Positions 37,810-46,847 of a stretch of 64,000 nucleotides of DNA are shown piece after piece. The stretch is from an uncultured Subdoligranulum sp. GTDB lineage: Bacteria > Bacillota > Clostridia > Oscillospirales > Ruminococcaceae. The translations under genes were made by a program, and so were the position numbers. The stretch lies in the NCBI GenBank assembly GCA_945830575.1, contig CALZZE010000006.1, forward strand, positions 43,841-107,840. The letters run 5' to 3'. The first letter of the stretch is position 1. Each line of letters begins with the position of its first letter. The notes beneath the pieces were generated by a model. The model did no database searches and was not told the DNA's origin. It saw only the letters and a program-made list of their open reading frames with translations.

Positions 37810-38529
37810 ATGATGAATTCCATCTTTGATTTTCTGGGCAGCCTTGCGGTGGCCGTGGTGGCGGTCATCGCGGTGCTGTGGGCGCTGGTGCATCAGCGCC
37901 GGAAAGACGATATTCCCGGCATGGAGGAGCCTGCCGTGCCCACCGCCGCCGAAGGCACCATCAGTGACAGCAACAATACCAGCACCGGCGAGGATGTGGA
38001 ACCGGGCGCTACTGTGGACAACAGCGCCGGGCATCCCAGCAGCGTCACCGGCGGGACCAGTGTCGGCTCGGTGGATGTGAGCACCAGCGGCGTGGCCGGC
38101 GGCCCCCAGACCCGGGAGGAGTGGGTGGAGTACGCCACGCCGGACTTTACCGAAACGGCGGGGTTCCAGATCACCTCCTTCCTCGATGACGAGATCAGCG
38201 AGGCAAACCAGTTTTTCCTTGTGAGCGGCGATACCGCCGAGATTCTGTACAATGTGGTGCCCAACAATGTTCTGGAACTGCGCATTGCCAAGCCCAACAC
38301 GCTGCGGGTGCCGGACGCCTATCTGGTGGAGCATTATGAGAGCAAGACCGAGTACGATGTGGACGGCATCAAGGTGACGGTGTACCAGAGTCCCGGCCGC
38401 CGGGGTCTTGTGACCTGGAACAAAAACGGCTTTGACTATGTGATCCTGACCCCCAACCCGGACATGAACCTGCTGGGCGGTCTGGCTCAGAATTTTGTGC
38501 GCAACACCGACACCCAGACCACCGGCTAA
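37810..38529 (+). CDS. Single-pass membrane protein of unknown function inserted between sigG and sigE
   Basis: The 239-residue protein has one membrane segment (about residues 8-24), a Ser/Thr/Gly-rich linker, and a C-terminal domain at about 95-230 with [15 protein letters not shown] and [12 protein letters not shown], resembling DUF4367. It sits on the opposite strand between sigG and sigE, sharing the sigG upstream region. Its stop codon overlaps that of sigE by four bases (convergent). It may be a sporulation gene, since its site is conserved in the sense of location only. GGAGG is nine bases before ATG. Confidence 0.72.
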   Translation: MMNSIFDFLGSLAVAVVAVIAVLWALVHQRRKDDIPGMEEPAVPTAAEGTISDSNNTSTGEDVEPGATVDNSAGHPSSVTGGTSVGSVDVSTSGVAGGPQTREEWVEYATPDFTETAGFQITSFLDDEISEANQFFLVSGDTAEILYNVVPNNVLELRIAKPNTLRVPDAYLVEHYESKTEYDVDGIKVTVYQSPGRRGLVTWNKNGFDYVILTPNPDMNLLGGLAQNFVRNTDTQTTG

Positions 38530-39224
38530 ACGGTGGCCTCCAGTTCCCGGCGCAGCCGTTTGATGATGCGTTTTTCCAACCGGGAAATATAGCTTTGGGA
38601 GATACCGATGGCGTCCGCCACCTCTTTTTGAGTGTGCTCTACGCCATCGCTCAGGCCAAAGCGCAGTTCCATGATCTGCCGCTCTCTGGCAGACAGCCGG
38701 GCCACCGCCCCCCGCAGTGCGGTGCGTTCGGCGCTGCGTTCCAGCGCCTCGCCCACTTCCGGCTGGTCGTCCGTCAACACATCCATCAGCAAAAGCTCGT
38801 TGCCGTCGGCATCGATGTTCAGCGGTTCGTCAATGCTGGCATCCTGCCGGCGGTTGCAGCTTTTGCGCAGATACATCAGAATTTCGTTTTCAATGCAGCG
38901 GCTGGCGTAGGTGGCCAGCTTGATGTTTTTGCCCGGCTGGAAGGTGTTGACCGCCTTGATGAGCCCGATGGTGCCGATGGAGATCAGATCCTCCACCCCG
39001 GCGGTGGCGGTGTCGAACTTTTTGGCAATGTACACGACAAGACGCAGATTATGGGTGATGAGCTGGTCCCGGGCGGAGGCGTCCCCCTGAGCAAGGCGGG
39101 CGAACACCTCCTTTTCCTGTTCCGGCGTCAGCGGGGCCGGCAGTGTGTCGGGGCCGTTGATGTAGTACAATCCCTGCCCGGTGGTGAGTTTTATGAGCCA
39201 TTCAAAAATGTTCCAGTTTGCCAT
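38526..39224 (-). CDS. sigE: RNA polymerase sporulation sigma factor SigE
   Basis: SigE is the early mother-cell sigma factor, made as an inactive precursor. The 232-residue protein has a hydrophobic pro-region (residues 1-28, with the [18 protein letters not shown] processing region), region 2 ([20 protein letters not shown]) and region 4 with [22 protein letters not shown]. It follows spoIIGA, its processing protease, by nine bases. GGAGG is five bases before ATG. Confidence 0.96.
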   Translation of the reverse strand: MANWNIFEWLIKLTTGQGLYYINGPDTLPAPLTPEQEKEVFARLAQGDASARDQLITHNLRLVVYIAKKFDTATAGVEDLISIGTIGLIKAVNTFQPGKNIKLATYASRCIENEILMYLRKSCNRRQDASIDEPLNIDADGNELLLMDVLTDDQPEVGEALERSAERTALRGAVARLSARERQIMELRFGLSDGVEHTQKEVADAIGISQSYISRLEKRIIKRLRRELEATV

Positions 39225-39233
39225 GGTTCCCTC

Positions 39234-40100
39234 CTATAAAAAATCCGGCCCGTACAGGGCCTCATAGGCGTCACTTTCAAAGCTTTGGGGCGCAAACGCC
39301 ACTGCCGAGCGGCCCAGTCCCAGCACCCCTTTTGGCGTGATAAGACGAATTTCTCCCACCGCGAACCCCGGCAGCAGGCTGTGCTGGGCCGCCGTGCTGC
39401 AGGGAATCAGCCGCAGGCTGCTTTGTCCCGGCGGCCGAACCTGCCGCGTGCCCGCAAACCAGTCTTCCAAAAAGGCGCTCACCTCCGCCGGAAGGCGGCC
39501 TTTGGCATCGGGATAGCTCACCAGCAGCACCGGCAGGCAGGTGATGGGGTCTTTCAGGTGGCAGCCGGTGTCCAGCGCCGCCCGCAGATGGATGGTGGTG
39601 CCGCAAAGCTCCAGCTCCATGCCTGCCGTTTCGGTTTTGGAGGGGCGGCTGCCCGCCCGGGTGAGCAGTTCCACACCCAGACAGCAGATGCCGGACAGCA
39701 CCAGCAGCAGCACCGGCGAAATGCGCAGATATACCGCCAGATTGCCGGTCTGCACCAGTTCGGTATCGCTTTGCAGCACCGTCAGCATCGCCAATCCCGC
39801 CAGAGCCAGATGAAACGCGGTGAACCAGCACACTGCGGTTACAAAGCGGCGCGGCCCGTGCCACCCAAACGCCGCCAGCACCACCAGTGCCGCTGTGCCC
39901 GCCTTGTACAGCAGCTGAACGGGATACGGCAGCTCCGGGGCCAGCAGAATCAGCGATGACAGCGCCGCCAGTGCCGAGGCAGCCGCCATGTGCGCCGCAC
40001 CCGCCCGCTGGCCGCTCACCGCCCCCGCAGCCAGCAGCAGAAACCACGCGATGAGAAAGTTGACGAGCAGCAGCACATCCAGATAGATCACTGTTTTCAT
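39234..40100 (-). CDS. spoIIGA: Sigma-E processing peptidase SpoIIGA
   Basis: SpoIIGA cleaves pro-sigma-E at the sporulation septum. The 288-residue protein has five predicted membrane segments (about residues 1-145) and a C-terminal aspartic-protease domain with DTG at residues 177-179 in ALDTGCHLKDP. Length and order fit the family. It immediately precedes sigE. Upstream of it, the terminator of the radical-SAM gene leaves little room, so its promoter lies in the 65 bases between; a TACAAT box is visible there. Confidence 0.94.
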   Translation of the reverse strand: MKTVIYLDVLLLVNFLIAWFLLLAAGAVSGQRAGAAHMAAASALAALSSLILLAPELPYPVQLLYKAGTAALVVLAAFGWHGPRRFVTAVCWFTAFHLALAGLAMLTVLQSDTELVQTGNLAVYLRISPVLLLVLSGICCLGVELLTRAGSRPSKTETAGMELELCGTTIHLRAALDTGCHLKDPITCLPVLLVSYPDAKGRLPAEVSAFLEDWFAGTRQVRPPGQSSLRLIPCSTAAQHSLLPGFAVGEIRLITPKGVLGLGRSAVAFAPQSFESDAYEALYGPDFL

Positions 40101-40165
40101 GCGTCACCCCCCCCTCTGCGGTTCCATTGTATTCCATACCAGGCAAAAAAATGCGCAAAAAAAGT

Positions 40166-40191
40166 GGCCTGCCCCGTAGCGGGAACAGGCC
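40166..40191 (-). terminator. Terminator of the radical-SAM/SPASM gene
   Basis: GGCCTG and CAGGCC flank a stem-loop including CCCC/CGGG, with ACTTTTTTT following on the minus strand. Confidence 0.85.
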
Positions 40192-40213
40192 GGATTGGGA
40201 GGTTATGAGGCTG

Positions 40214-41626
40214 TCAGGGTTGGCAGGCCGTGCAGGCGGCACATTCCGGGTGCAGCTGTGCCCACAAGTTGTCGGCTTCCGGAGTCCACTGGTCGGCGTA
40301 GGGCTTGCAGCGGCGGTAAACATCGCCGGTGCCCTCCGGCTTTTCCAAATCGGTGCTGTGCGCACCGCTGCGCGCCACCATCTCCCCCAGCAGTTCGGGG
40401 TTTTCCAGCATGGGACAGGGCCGCAGGTGGTTGCCGTTGAAGGGCTGGCCTTTGTGGTACTCTTTGAACAGCGGCTGCTGCAGACATTCCAGCAGGCTCT
40501 TGTCGTGGATGTTCGCGCCGGAATAGTGGATGAACACGCAGGGTTCCACATCGCCCGCCGGGTTGATGTGGGCGTACTGTTTGCCGCCAGCAATGCAGCC
40601 CTCCACAAACTCGCCGTCATTCTGGAAGTCAATGCAGAAAATAGGCTTGCCGCCGGTATAGCCGCGAATCTCCCGTACGCGGCGCACCATATAGGCGCGC
40701 TGCTCGGCGTTGAGCATCAGGTCCACATTCGCGCCGTCGCCGATGGGCATATAGTGGAAATACCAGTTGAACCGCACGCCATGGTCGATGAGCATATCCA
40801 TGAATTCATCGCTGGTGACTGCCTTGTAGTTGGCGCTGGTGTAGCAGATGGAGGTGCCGAACAGCAGCCCGTTTTTCTTCATCAGCTCCATGGCAGAAAC
40901 CACCTTCTGGAACACGCCCTCCCCGCGGCGGTCATCGGTGGCGTCGTCCAGCCCCTCCACCGAGATGAAAAAGGCCATGTTGCCCACCTTTTTCACCTCG
41001 TCACAGAATTCCTGATCGATGAGGGTGCCGTTTGTGAACAGGTGGAACACCGACGTCTGGTGGTTGGCCGCCAGCTTGAGCAGGTCGTTTTTGCGGCACA
41101 TCGGCTCGCCGCCGGTACACATGTACCAGTGGATGCCCAGCGCCTCGCCCTCGGTGACGATCTTCTCCATGTCCTCATAGGACAGGTTCAGCTTGTTGCC
41201 GTACTCCGCCGCCCAGCAGCCCTTGCAGTGCAGGTTGCAGGCGGAGGTCGGGTCAAACAGCAGGATCCACGGCATGTTGCAGTCGTACTGTTCCCGCAGT
41301 TCCTCCACATAGTTGTAGCCCGCGAACATTCCCTCATAGGCCAGATTCAGCGCGTTCATTTTCAGAATGTGCGGGTCGATCTCGTTGATGGCCCGGTAGG
41401 CAAACTGCATCCATTTGCCGTCCGGATCAGACACAAAGGCACGTACTGCATCCCAGTCGGCCCCGGGAAAACGATGGTTCAGCAGCGGCTGGGCCAGATT
41501 GACCAGCCGCACGGCATTCTCTGCCATCTTTTCGGGGCCTTTGCCCCGCACGGCATGGATGGCGGCATCCAGCGCCTTGCTGAACGCAGCGCGTTCGGCG
41601 GCGTGTACAACAGGATTCATCGGCAT
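40214..41626 (-). CDS. Radical-SAM/SPASM-domain protein of unknown function
   Basis: The 470-residue protein has a helical N-terminal domain (residues 1-105), a radical-SAM core with the CX3CX2C motif in CNLHCKGC near residue 128, and TGGEPMCRK (GGE motif) near 165. SPASM-like auxiliary cysteines follow: CIAGGK, PCVFIHYSG, RPCPML and the tail CAACTAC. The auxiliary cysteines fit two extra Fe-S clusters. Peptide-modifying and anaerobic sulfatase-maturing enzymes have this plan, but no precursor peptide or sulfatase is adjacent. It is transcribed divergently from a TetR regulator. The start has GGAG nine bases upstream; an upstream 38-residue frame is rejected. Confidence 0.88.
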   Translation of the reverse strand: MPMNPVVHAAERAAFSKALDAAIHAVRGKGPEKMAENAVRLVNLAQPLLNHRFPGADWDAVRAFVSDPDGKWMQFAYRAINEIDPHILKMNALNLAYEGMFAGYNYVEELREQYDCNMPWILLFDPTSACNLHCKGCWAAEYGNKLNLSYEDMEKIVTEGEALGIHWYMCTGGEPMCRKNDLLKLAANHQTSVFHLFTNGTLIDQEFCDEVKKVGNMAFFISVEGLDDATDDRRGEGVFQKVVSAMELMKKNGLLFGTSICYTSANYKAVTSDEFMDMLIDHGVRFNWYFHYMPIGDGANVDLMLNAEQRAYMVRRVREIRGYTGGKPIFCIDFQNDGEFVEGCIAGGKQYAHINPAGDVEPCVFIHYSGANIHDKSLLECLQQPLFKEYHKGQPFNGNHLRPCPMLENPELLGEMVARSGAHSTDLEKPEGTGDVYRRCKPYADQWTPEADNLWAQLHPECAACTACQP

Positions 41627-41750
41627 AGCAATACTCTCCTTTTCTTGCAGCGAATTTTCGATTGACCATATTTTGCACCTGAGACCGCAGTTTGTACATG
41701 GGCAAAACCCGGCTTTTGTTCGGTTAATAAACGCACACATCGTCCTTTCC

Positions 41751-41829
41751 AGTATAAACTTGGACGAATTGCGGATTTTGTCATAATCCGCTCCCGAAAC
41801 TGGACGCAGACAAAAAAACGTGCTATACT
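41751..41829. promoter_or_regulatory. Divergent promoters and operator-like palindrome of rSAM/TetR
   Basis: Both -10 boxes read TATACT (minus 41756-41751, plus 41824-41829). Between them is the perfect palindrome GCGGATT-N7-AATCCGC at 41771-41791. The sequence TGGACG is repeated at 41761-41766 and 41801-41806. The palindrome position between the two start sites suits a TetR dimer repressing one or both directions. Confidence 0.6.
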
Positions 41830-41872
41830 GGTACCAAACCGCTGTACCTGATTCTCAGAAAAGGAGAGTTTC

Positions 41873-42433
41873 ATGCCCCGTTCCAAACAAACCAAACATC
41901 TGTTGGCCCAGAGCCTGCAGGAGCTGCTTGCCACCATGCCGCTGGAAAAAATCTCGGTCAACGACATCGTGGAGCAGGCGGGGGTCGGCCGGAATACCTT
42001 TTACTATCATTTTGAGGATAAGTATGATCTTGTGAACTGGTATTTCCAGAGCGGCGTCACGGAATTTCTTGTCAACCGCAGCAGCTACACCAGCTGGGAA
42101 TCCCTGCTGTTTGCCATGGAGGAATATTTCCGGGAGAACAAGCAGTTCTATACCAGGGTGCTGCAATACACCGGCCAGAACTGCCTGCAGGAATACATGT
42201 TTGAGTTCTTTTCTGCCATTTTCATCCAGCGCACCCGGGAGTCCATACCCGATCTGCCGGAATCCAACCTGACGCCGGTGGGACATTTTCTGTCGGGGGC
42301 GTTTCTGGGTCTGCTGCTCCCTTGGGTAAAGGGCGGCATGAAAGAAAAGCTGCCCATCGACGCCTCGTGGATCAAGCTGCTCTCCAGCGGAGAATTCGCC
42401 CAAAAGCTCATCAGCACCAGTCCCTTTGCATGA
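41873..42433 (+). CDS. TetR/AcrR-family transcriptional regulator
   Basis: The 186-residue protein has the TetR helix-turn-helix at about residues 22-50 (KISVNDIVEQAGVGRNTFYYHF) and a helical ligand domain of the kind seen in short regulators with a DhaS/YfiR-like C-terminus. Ligand unknown. It faces the radical-SAM gene across a region with a 21-bp palindrome and is therefore the best candidate for its regulator and for autoregulation. The site GGAGA is five bases before ATG. Confidence 0.88.
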   Translation: MPRSKQTKHLLAQSLQELLATMPLEKISVNDIVEQAGVGRNTFYYHFEDKYDLVNWYFQSGVTEFLVNRSSYTSWESLLFAMEEYFRENKQFYTRVLQYTGQNCLQEYMFEFFSAIFIQRTRESIPDLPESNLTPVGHFLSGAFLGLLLPWVKGGMKEKLPIDASWIKLLSSGEFAQKLISTSPFA

Positions 42434-42435
42434 AG

Positions 42436-42467
42436 AACCGCCGCCCCTTCGAAAAGGAGCGGCGGTT
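42436..42467. terminator. Bidirectional terminator
   Basis: AACCGCCGC and GCGGCGGTT around a short loop, followed by TTTTTG on the plus strand. It separates tetR from the convergent 311-aa gene. Confidence 0.82.
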
Positions 42468-42479
42468 TTTGTATCCTGT

Positions 42480-43415
42480 TCAGTGAATCTGCAGGGGGAA
42501 TCCGGCACCCTCCGGCAGGGCGCTGCCAATACAGGTGTCCTTCCAGATGGACTGGCCGATGGCAGAAATGTCCATGTCCCAGTCCAGCAGCAGCACCGGG
42601 TTTCCGGTCTCAAGACGGCTGTCCACCACGCCGCGGTAGAGCTTTTTCGCGGCGGATGCGGTCAGCTCCGGGCGATGGGCGTACAGGCAGAACAGCGTTT
42701 CCTGTGCGATGCATTCCAGCCAGTCGGTGCTCAGCGCCACCGAGGCGCCCTCGTCATCCAGCAAAACGGTCAGGATGTACAGCATTTTGCGGCGGCGCAT
42801 CAGATGCAGCGCACCGCACAACTCGCCCGTGAGTTCCGGGCTTTGCAGCAGCGGCATGACTGCCAGATTATCGCAGGAGGCCAGCGCCGTGATGGTCTCC
42901 GGGGTCAGCGACGCAGGCTCCGCCAGCACGCCGAAGGCGCAGTTCGGATTGGCTTTGGCCAGCGGCACCGCGGCGGCAGGGTCGCCGCCGGTGGCGTCCA
43001 GCACCCAGACAAAACGCTTTTCCTGCATTTCCTCCGGCACACGCGTTTGCAGCGCCGCGTCACCGCAGCGCCCAGCCATCAGCCAGAAGACCGGCCCGCC
43101 CTCCTGCTCCGCCCGCTGCTTTTGCTGGCCCGCGCCGTAGATCAGCCCGCTGAATCCAAAATTCACGCCGAATGTACAAAGGCGTTCCTCGTCCACGGAA
43201 TCCAGCAGCCGCTGGATCAGGCTATAATAGCAGCTGTCGGTGCGCTCCAGCGCTTTCTGCGCATAGTCAAAAAAGATGCGCATACCCGGCTTGCGGGCCA
43301 GAGTGGAACACAAATCCACATAGTTGCGCAGCTGCCGGAACCCGCCGCGGCGGATGTCCTCCACCGCACGGTGTGCCAGCGTGATGGTAAAGCTGCGCAT
43401 GCTGTTGTAATCCAT
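42480..43415 (-). CDS. Unrecognised 311-aa protein
   Basis: I do not recognise it. About 311 residues, no signal peptide, no membrane segments. The middle half alternates helix and strand (WVLDATGGDP, AFGVLAEPAS, LAVMPLLQS), like a TIM-barrel or radical-SAM-like core, yet no CX3CX2C motif is present. An N-terminal helical part includes RQLRNYVDLCSTLARKPG. The start is uncertain: there is no good Shine-Dalgarno site; ATG at 43415 or TTG at 43421 are candidates. It lies 98 bases downstream of mutS2 and before a terminator, so it may be a mutS2 operon tail. Confidence 0.6.
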   Translation of the reverse strand: MDYNSMRSFTITLAHRAVEDIRRGGFRQLRNYVDLCSTLARKPGMRIFFDYAQKALERTDSCYYSLIQRLLDSVDEERLCTFGVNFGFSGLIYGAGQQKQRAEQEGGPVFWLMAGRCGDAALQTRVPEEMQEKRFVWVLDATGGDPAAAVPLAKANPNCAFGVLAEPASLTPETITALASCDNLAVMPLLQSPELTGELCGALHLMRRRKMLYILTVLLDDEGASVALSTDWLECIAQETLFCLYAHRPELTASAAKKLYRGVVDSRLETGNPVLLLDWDMDISAIGQSIWKDTCIGSALPEGAGFPLQIH

Positions 43416-43512
43416 TGCCAAAGACGTCAGCTCGCTTTCCGTTCAGAATCCATGGAACAGTGTACCACATTTGACGGGCGGTCTCTATGGACAAACCCTG
43501 CAAACTGTGCGG

Positions 43513-45885
43513 TTATTTCAGTTCCGCCACCGTCACGCCTGCTTCACCCTCGCCGTAGCGGCCAAGGCGGAAGCTCTTGATGGCCTTGTGGGTGCGCAGA
43601 TGCTTTTGAATGGCCGTGCGCAGCGCCCCCGTGCCGATGCCGTGGATGATATAGATGGTCTGCTGGTTGCGCAGCACCGCGCTGTCGATGAACTTGTCCA
43701 CCTCGCCCAGCGCCTCCTCCACGGTATACCCCAGCAGGTTGATCTCCATGCTGGATTTGCGGTCGTGGTCCAGCTGAACGCGGGTCTGGGTGCGCGGCGG
43801 CTGTTTGGGACGTTTCTCCATCTTGTCCGGCGCGCGCAAGCCTTTGAGGGGCACCTTGGTTTTCATGATGCCGGCGCGCACCTCCACCATGCCGTCCCGG
43901 TCGGGGCGGGCGGTGACGGTGGCAGTCTGGTTCAGTTCGGCAATGACCACCTCCTGCCCCACACGCACCTCCTTCAAGGGCACATACTCCTTCACGGGGC
44001 GGGGCTTGGCCTCGGTCCTGCTCAGCAGCGTCTCGGTATCACGCCGGGCGATCTCCCGGGCGCGCACCGCACGCTGGGCGGCGGCGGTCTTTTCATCCTT
44101 TTGCAGCTTGCGCAGCTCGTCGGTCAGCGCGTATGCCTCGTTCTGTACGCTCTGCATCAGTTCATGTGCCTGACGGCGGGCGTCCTCCAACTCCTGCTGG
44201 CCTTTGGCAATGAGGGCGTCCCGCTTTTTCTCGGCGCTTTCCAGCGCGTGTTCCGCCTCGTACCGGGCCTTCTCCGCCTCATCCTGCGCGGCTTTCAGCT
44301 GAAGCTTCAAGTCATCCAGCTGGGCCAGCACGCTGTCCAGACGCTTATCATCACTGGACATGTGGCTGCGGGCTGCGTCAATGATGGATTCCGGGATGCC
44401 CAGCTTGGCGCTGATGAGAAAGGCGTTGGATTTGCCCGGCACACCCACGCTGAGCCTGTAGGTGGGCATGAGGCTCTCCACATCGAATTCGCAGCTGGCG
44501 TTTACCACGCCGGGGGTCTCCAGCGCGTAGACCTTCAGCTCCGCATAGTGGGTGGTGGCCATGACAAGGCTCCCCTGCCGCCGCAGCTGCTCCAGCAGGC
44601 TGACCGCCAGCGCCGCACCCTCGGCCGGGTCAGTGCCGGCACCCAGCTCGTCCAGCAGCGTCAGCGTGCCGGGACCGGCCAGTTCCAGAATCCCGGTGAT
44701 GCGTTTCATGTGGCCGGAGAAGGTGGACAGGCTTTGCTCGATGCTCTGCTCGTCACCGATATCCACCAGATATTCCTCAAAATGACAGACGGTGCTGTGC
44801 TCGTTGGCAGGAATCAAAAATCCATACTGCGCCATGGCATTGAGCAGGCCCGCTGTCTTTAAGGTAACGGTCTTGCCGCCGGTGTTGGGGCCGGTGATGA
44901 CAAGGGTGTCATACTCCTCGCCCAGAGCGATATCCACCGGAACCACCTTTTTCTTGTCGATGAGCGGGTGGCGTGCCTTGCACAGCTTGAACCGGGTGGT
45001 ATCGCTGACGGCGGGCATAAAGGCGTTCTGTTCCACCGCCAGACGGGCTTTGGCCAGCAGCAGGTCGATTTGCAGCATGGCGTCATAGCTGTAGCTGAAT
45101 TGGGGCTCCAATGAGGCCACCTGCGCCGAGAAGGAGGACAGGATGCGGGTGATTTCCTCCTGCTCCTGTGCCCGCAGCTGCATGATGCGGGCGTTGGCCT
45201 CCACCACCGAGGTGGGCTCCACGAACACCGTGGCGCCGGTGGAGGACACGTCATGGATGACGCCGCCCACTTCGCCCCGGTATTCCGCCCGCACCGGCAC
45301 CACGTAGCGGCCGTTGCGGATGGACACCACGGCATCCTGCAAAAATTTGTTGGTGGTGGAATTTTTGATGATGGCGTCCAGCTTGGTGCGGATGCCATCC
45401 TCGGTCTGGCGGATCTTGCGGCGAAGATCCCGCAGCGTCACGCTGGCGGTGTCCGCCATTTCCTCCGGCGAGAGGATGGAATCGGTGATCTGGCGTTCCA
45501 GCACCGGCTGGGGCGACAGGGCGAAAAACAGATCGTCGGTGGGCAGCATCTCATGGTCGGTCAGGCCGTACCATTTTTGCAGCCCGTCAAAATTGCGCAG
45601 GGCGGCGGCCAGTTCCAGCAGCTCGCCCATGGACAAAATGCCCCCTTTGACGGCGTGGGCGGCGATGCGTTTGCCGCCGCTGACCGCGCCAAAACGGGGG
45701 CTGCCGTTTTTGAGCAGCAGCGTGTTGACGGCGTTGGTCTGCGCCAGCGCCCAGCGCTCCTCCTCGGTATTTTCACAGGGCTGGATGGCTTTCATCAGCT
45801 CTTTGGTTTCCTGACAGGCGCACAACTGCACCGCCCGGGCCAAAATTTTATCCAGCTCCAGCGTATGTTGGTATGCGGTATCCAT
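43513..45885 (-). CDS. mutS2: Endonuclease MutS2
   Basis: The 790-residue protein has the MutS core ATPase with GPNTGGKT near residue 338 and the DELGAGTDP box near 415, a long coiled coil (about 510-640), the KOW-like linker, and the C-terminal Smr nuclease domain. The Smr motifs INLLGYTVEEA and IIHGIGTGALR are present. MutS2 does not do mismatch repair; it rescues collided ribosomes or suppresses recombination. It follows recO by 26 bases. The start is uncertain: AAGGAG lies 13 bases before the ATG chosen, a long spacing. Confidence 0.95.
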   Translation of the reverse strand: MDTAYQHTLELDKILARAVQLCACQETKELMKAIQPCENTEEERWALAQTNAVNTLLLKNGSPRFGAVSGGKRIAAHAVKGGILSMGELLELAAALRNFDGLQKWYGLTDHEMLPTDDLFFALSPQPVLERQITDSILSPEEMADTASVTLRDLRRKIRQTEDGIRTKLDAIIKNSTTNKFLQDAVVSIRNGRYVVPVRAEYRGEVGGVIHDVSSTGATVFVEPTSVVEANARIMQLRAQEQEEITRILSSFSAQVASLEPQFSYSYDAMLQIDLLLAKARLAVEQNAFMPAVSDTTRFKLCKARHPLIDKKKVVPVDIALGEEYDTLVITGPNTGGKTVTLKTAGLLNAMAQYGFLIPANEHSTVCHFEEYLVDIGDEQSIEQSLSTFSGHMKRITGILELAGPGTLTLLDELGAGTDPAEGAALAVSLLEQLRRQGSLVMATTHYAELKVYALETPGVVNASCEFDVESLMPTYRLSVGVPGKSNAFLISAKLGIPESIIDAARSHMSSDDKRLDSVLAQLDDLKLQLKAAQDEAEKARYEAEHALESAEKKRDALIAKGQQELEDARRQAHELMQSVQNEAYALTDELRKLQKDEKTAAAQRAVRAREIARRDTETLLSRTEAKPRPVKEYVPLKEVRVGQEVVIAELNQTATVTARPDRDGMVEVRAGIMKTKVPLKGLRAPDKMEKRPKQPPRTQTRVQLDHDRKSSMEINLLGYTVEEALGEVDKFIDSAVLRNQQTIYIIHGIGTGALRTAIQKHLRTHKAIKSFRLGRYGEGEAGVTVAELK

Positions 45886-45911
45886 AAATGGTTGAAAACT
45901 CCTTTGTCTTT

Positions 45912-46655
45912 TCAGGACAGCACTGTTCTCAGAAAGTCCAGACTTTTCGGGCACTGTTCCAGATGGGCCAGCAGGTATTGCTCGCTGGCCTTGTTCAGCA
46001 GCCGCTGGCTCGGCGGCGACAATTTGAAATTGAACAGCTGCTTATCCTCCGAAAGGCAGCTGTGGCGCAGGGCATACAGCGCGCCGGTGTCCAGATTGGG
46101 CACATGGCGGGCTTTCTCGGCGCAGTCGGCGCACAGCAGCGTTCCCTCCTGCGGGTCCAGATAAAATTCGCCGCCCTCATATTTTCCGCAGTCCTCGCAG
46201 GCCAGCAGGTTGGGCATGTATCCGGCCAGCGTCATGGCCCGCAGCTCATAGATAGATTTCAGTTGACCGGGAGTGCGTTTCTGCTCGCTGAGAAGATACA
46301 GGCAGTTGAGCAGTAGGCGCAGCTGTGCCTCTGCCTCCGGCGGCGCCGGGGACAGCGCGGCGGCGATCTCCGCCATATAGGCGGCCAATCCCATGCCCTC
46401 AATGGACTGGGACAGGCCATGGAACACCCGGCGCACCTGCGCGGAATCCACAAAATAGTGGCTGCGGCCGCTGGTGAGGGTGAATTCGGAATAACAAAAC
46501 AGCCCGCAGGCGCTGAACAGCTTGTTTTTCAGCCGCAGGCTGCCTTTTGCGGAGGCAGAGATCACCCCCAGATCAGGGGTGAGAAGGGTCAGGATCTGGT
46601 CTGCCTCCCCCACGCGGACCTGACGCAGCACCAGACCCATGGTTGCAATCGGCAT
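45912..46655 (-). CDS. recO: DNA repair protein RecO
   Basis: RecO loads RecA on SSB-covered gaps with RecR. The 247-residue protein has the N-terminal OB fold (residues 1-80) and the C-terminal zinc-binding part with CEDCG and CADC near 151-178. The GGAG site is ten bases before ATG. It lies downstream of era and a small YqzL-like gene, as in Bacillus. Its first 83 bases overlap the 3' end of the yqzL-like frame. Confidence 0.94.
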   Translation of the reverse strand: MPIATMGLVLRQVRVGEADQILTLLTPDLGVISASAKGSLRLKNKLFSACGLFCYSEFTLTSGRSHYFVDSAQVRRVFHGLSQSIEGMGLAAYMAEIAAALSPAPPEAEAQLRLLLNCLYLLSEQKRTPGQLKSIYELRAMTLAGYMPNLLACEDCGKYEGGEFYLDPQEGTLLCADCAEKARHVPNLDTGALYALRHSCLSEDKQLFNFKLSPPSQRLLNKASEQYLLAHLEQCPKSLDFLRTVLS

Positions 46656-46749
46656 TGGTGTTTTTCTCCTGCTGAGATTTATAGTCCAGATAATCCTGCA
46701 CGCTGCCCGTTTGGGTGAACTGCGTCCATGCCCCGGCGGTCGGGTCCAT
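46573..46749 (-). CDS. YqzL-like small protein
   Basis: The 58-residue frame begins MDPTAGAWTQFTQTGSVQDYLDYKSQQ, matching the YqzL pattern (aromatic-x2-F-x2-TG-x-[ILV]-x2-YL-x-[YF]-K). YqzL is a small protein encoded between era and recO in Firmicutes, as here. GAGG lies eight bases before ATG. The frame runs 83 bases into recO, longer than the usual protein, so the tail may be an artefact of a lost stop codon. Function unknown. Confidence 0.68.
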   Translation of the reverse strand: MDPTAGAWTQFTQTGSVQDYLDYKSQQEKNTNADCNHGSGAASGPRGGGRPDPDPSHP

Positions 46750-46847
46750 CTGCGGCACCTCTTTTCCGTTCTTTATCTGAGAATAGAATACCCCGTTATC
46801 ATAACAGAGGATTCATGGAAAAGATGTCCAAACAGGGCGGTGTTGCC

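Noticed and set aside
37695..37868. 58-residue N-terminal extension of SigG
   Set aside because: AAGGAGG precedes the ATG at 37694, and the protein then has the family length.
41627..41740. Leader peptide or small gene upstream of the radical-SAM protein
   Set aside because: The in-frame upstream residues (38) lack a Shine-Dalgarno site and precede a good one for the downstream ATG. The region is better explained as an untranslated leader.
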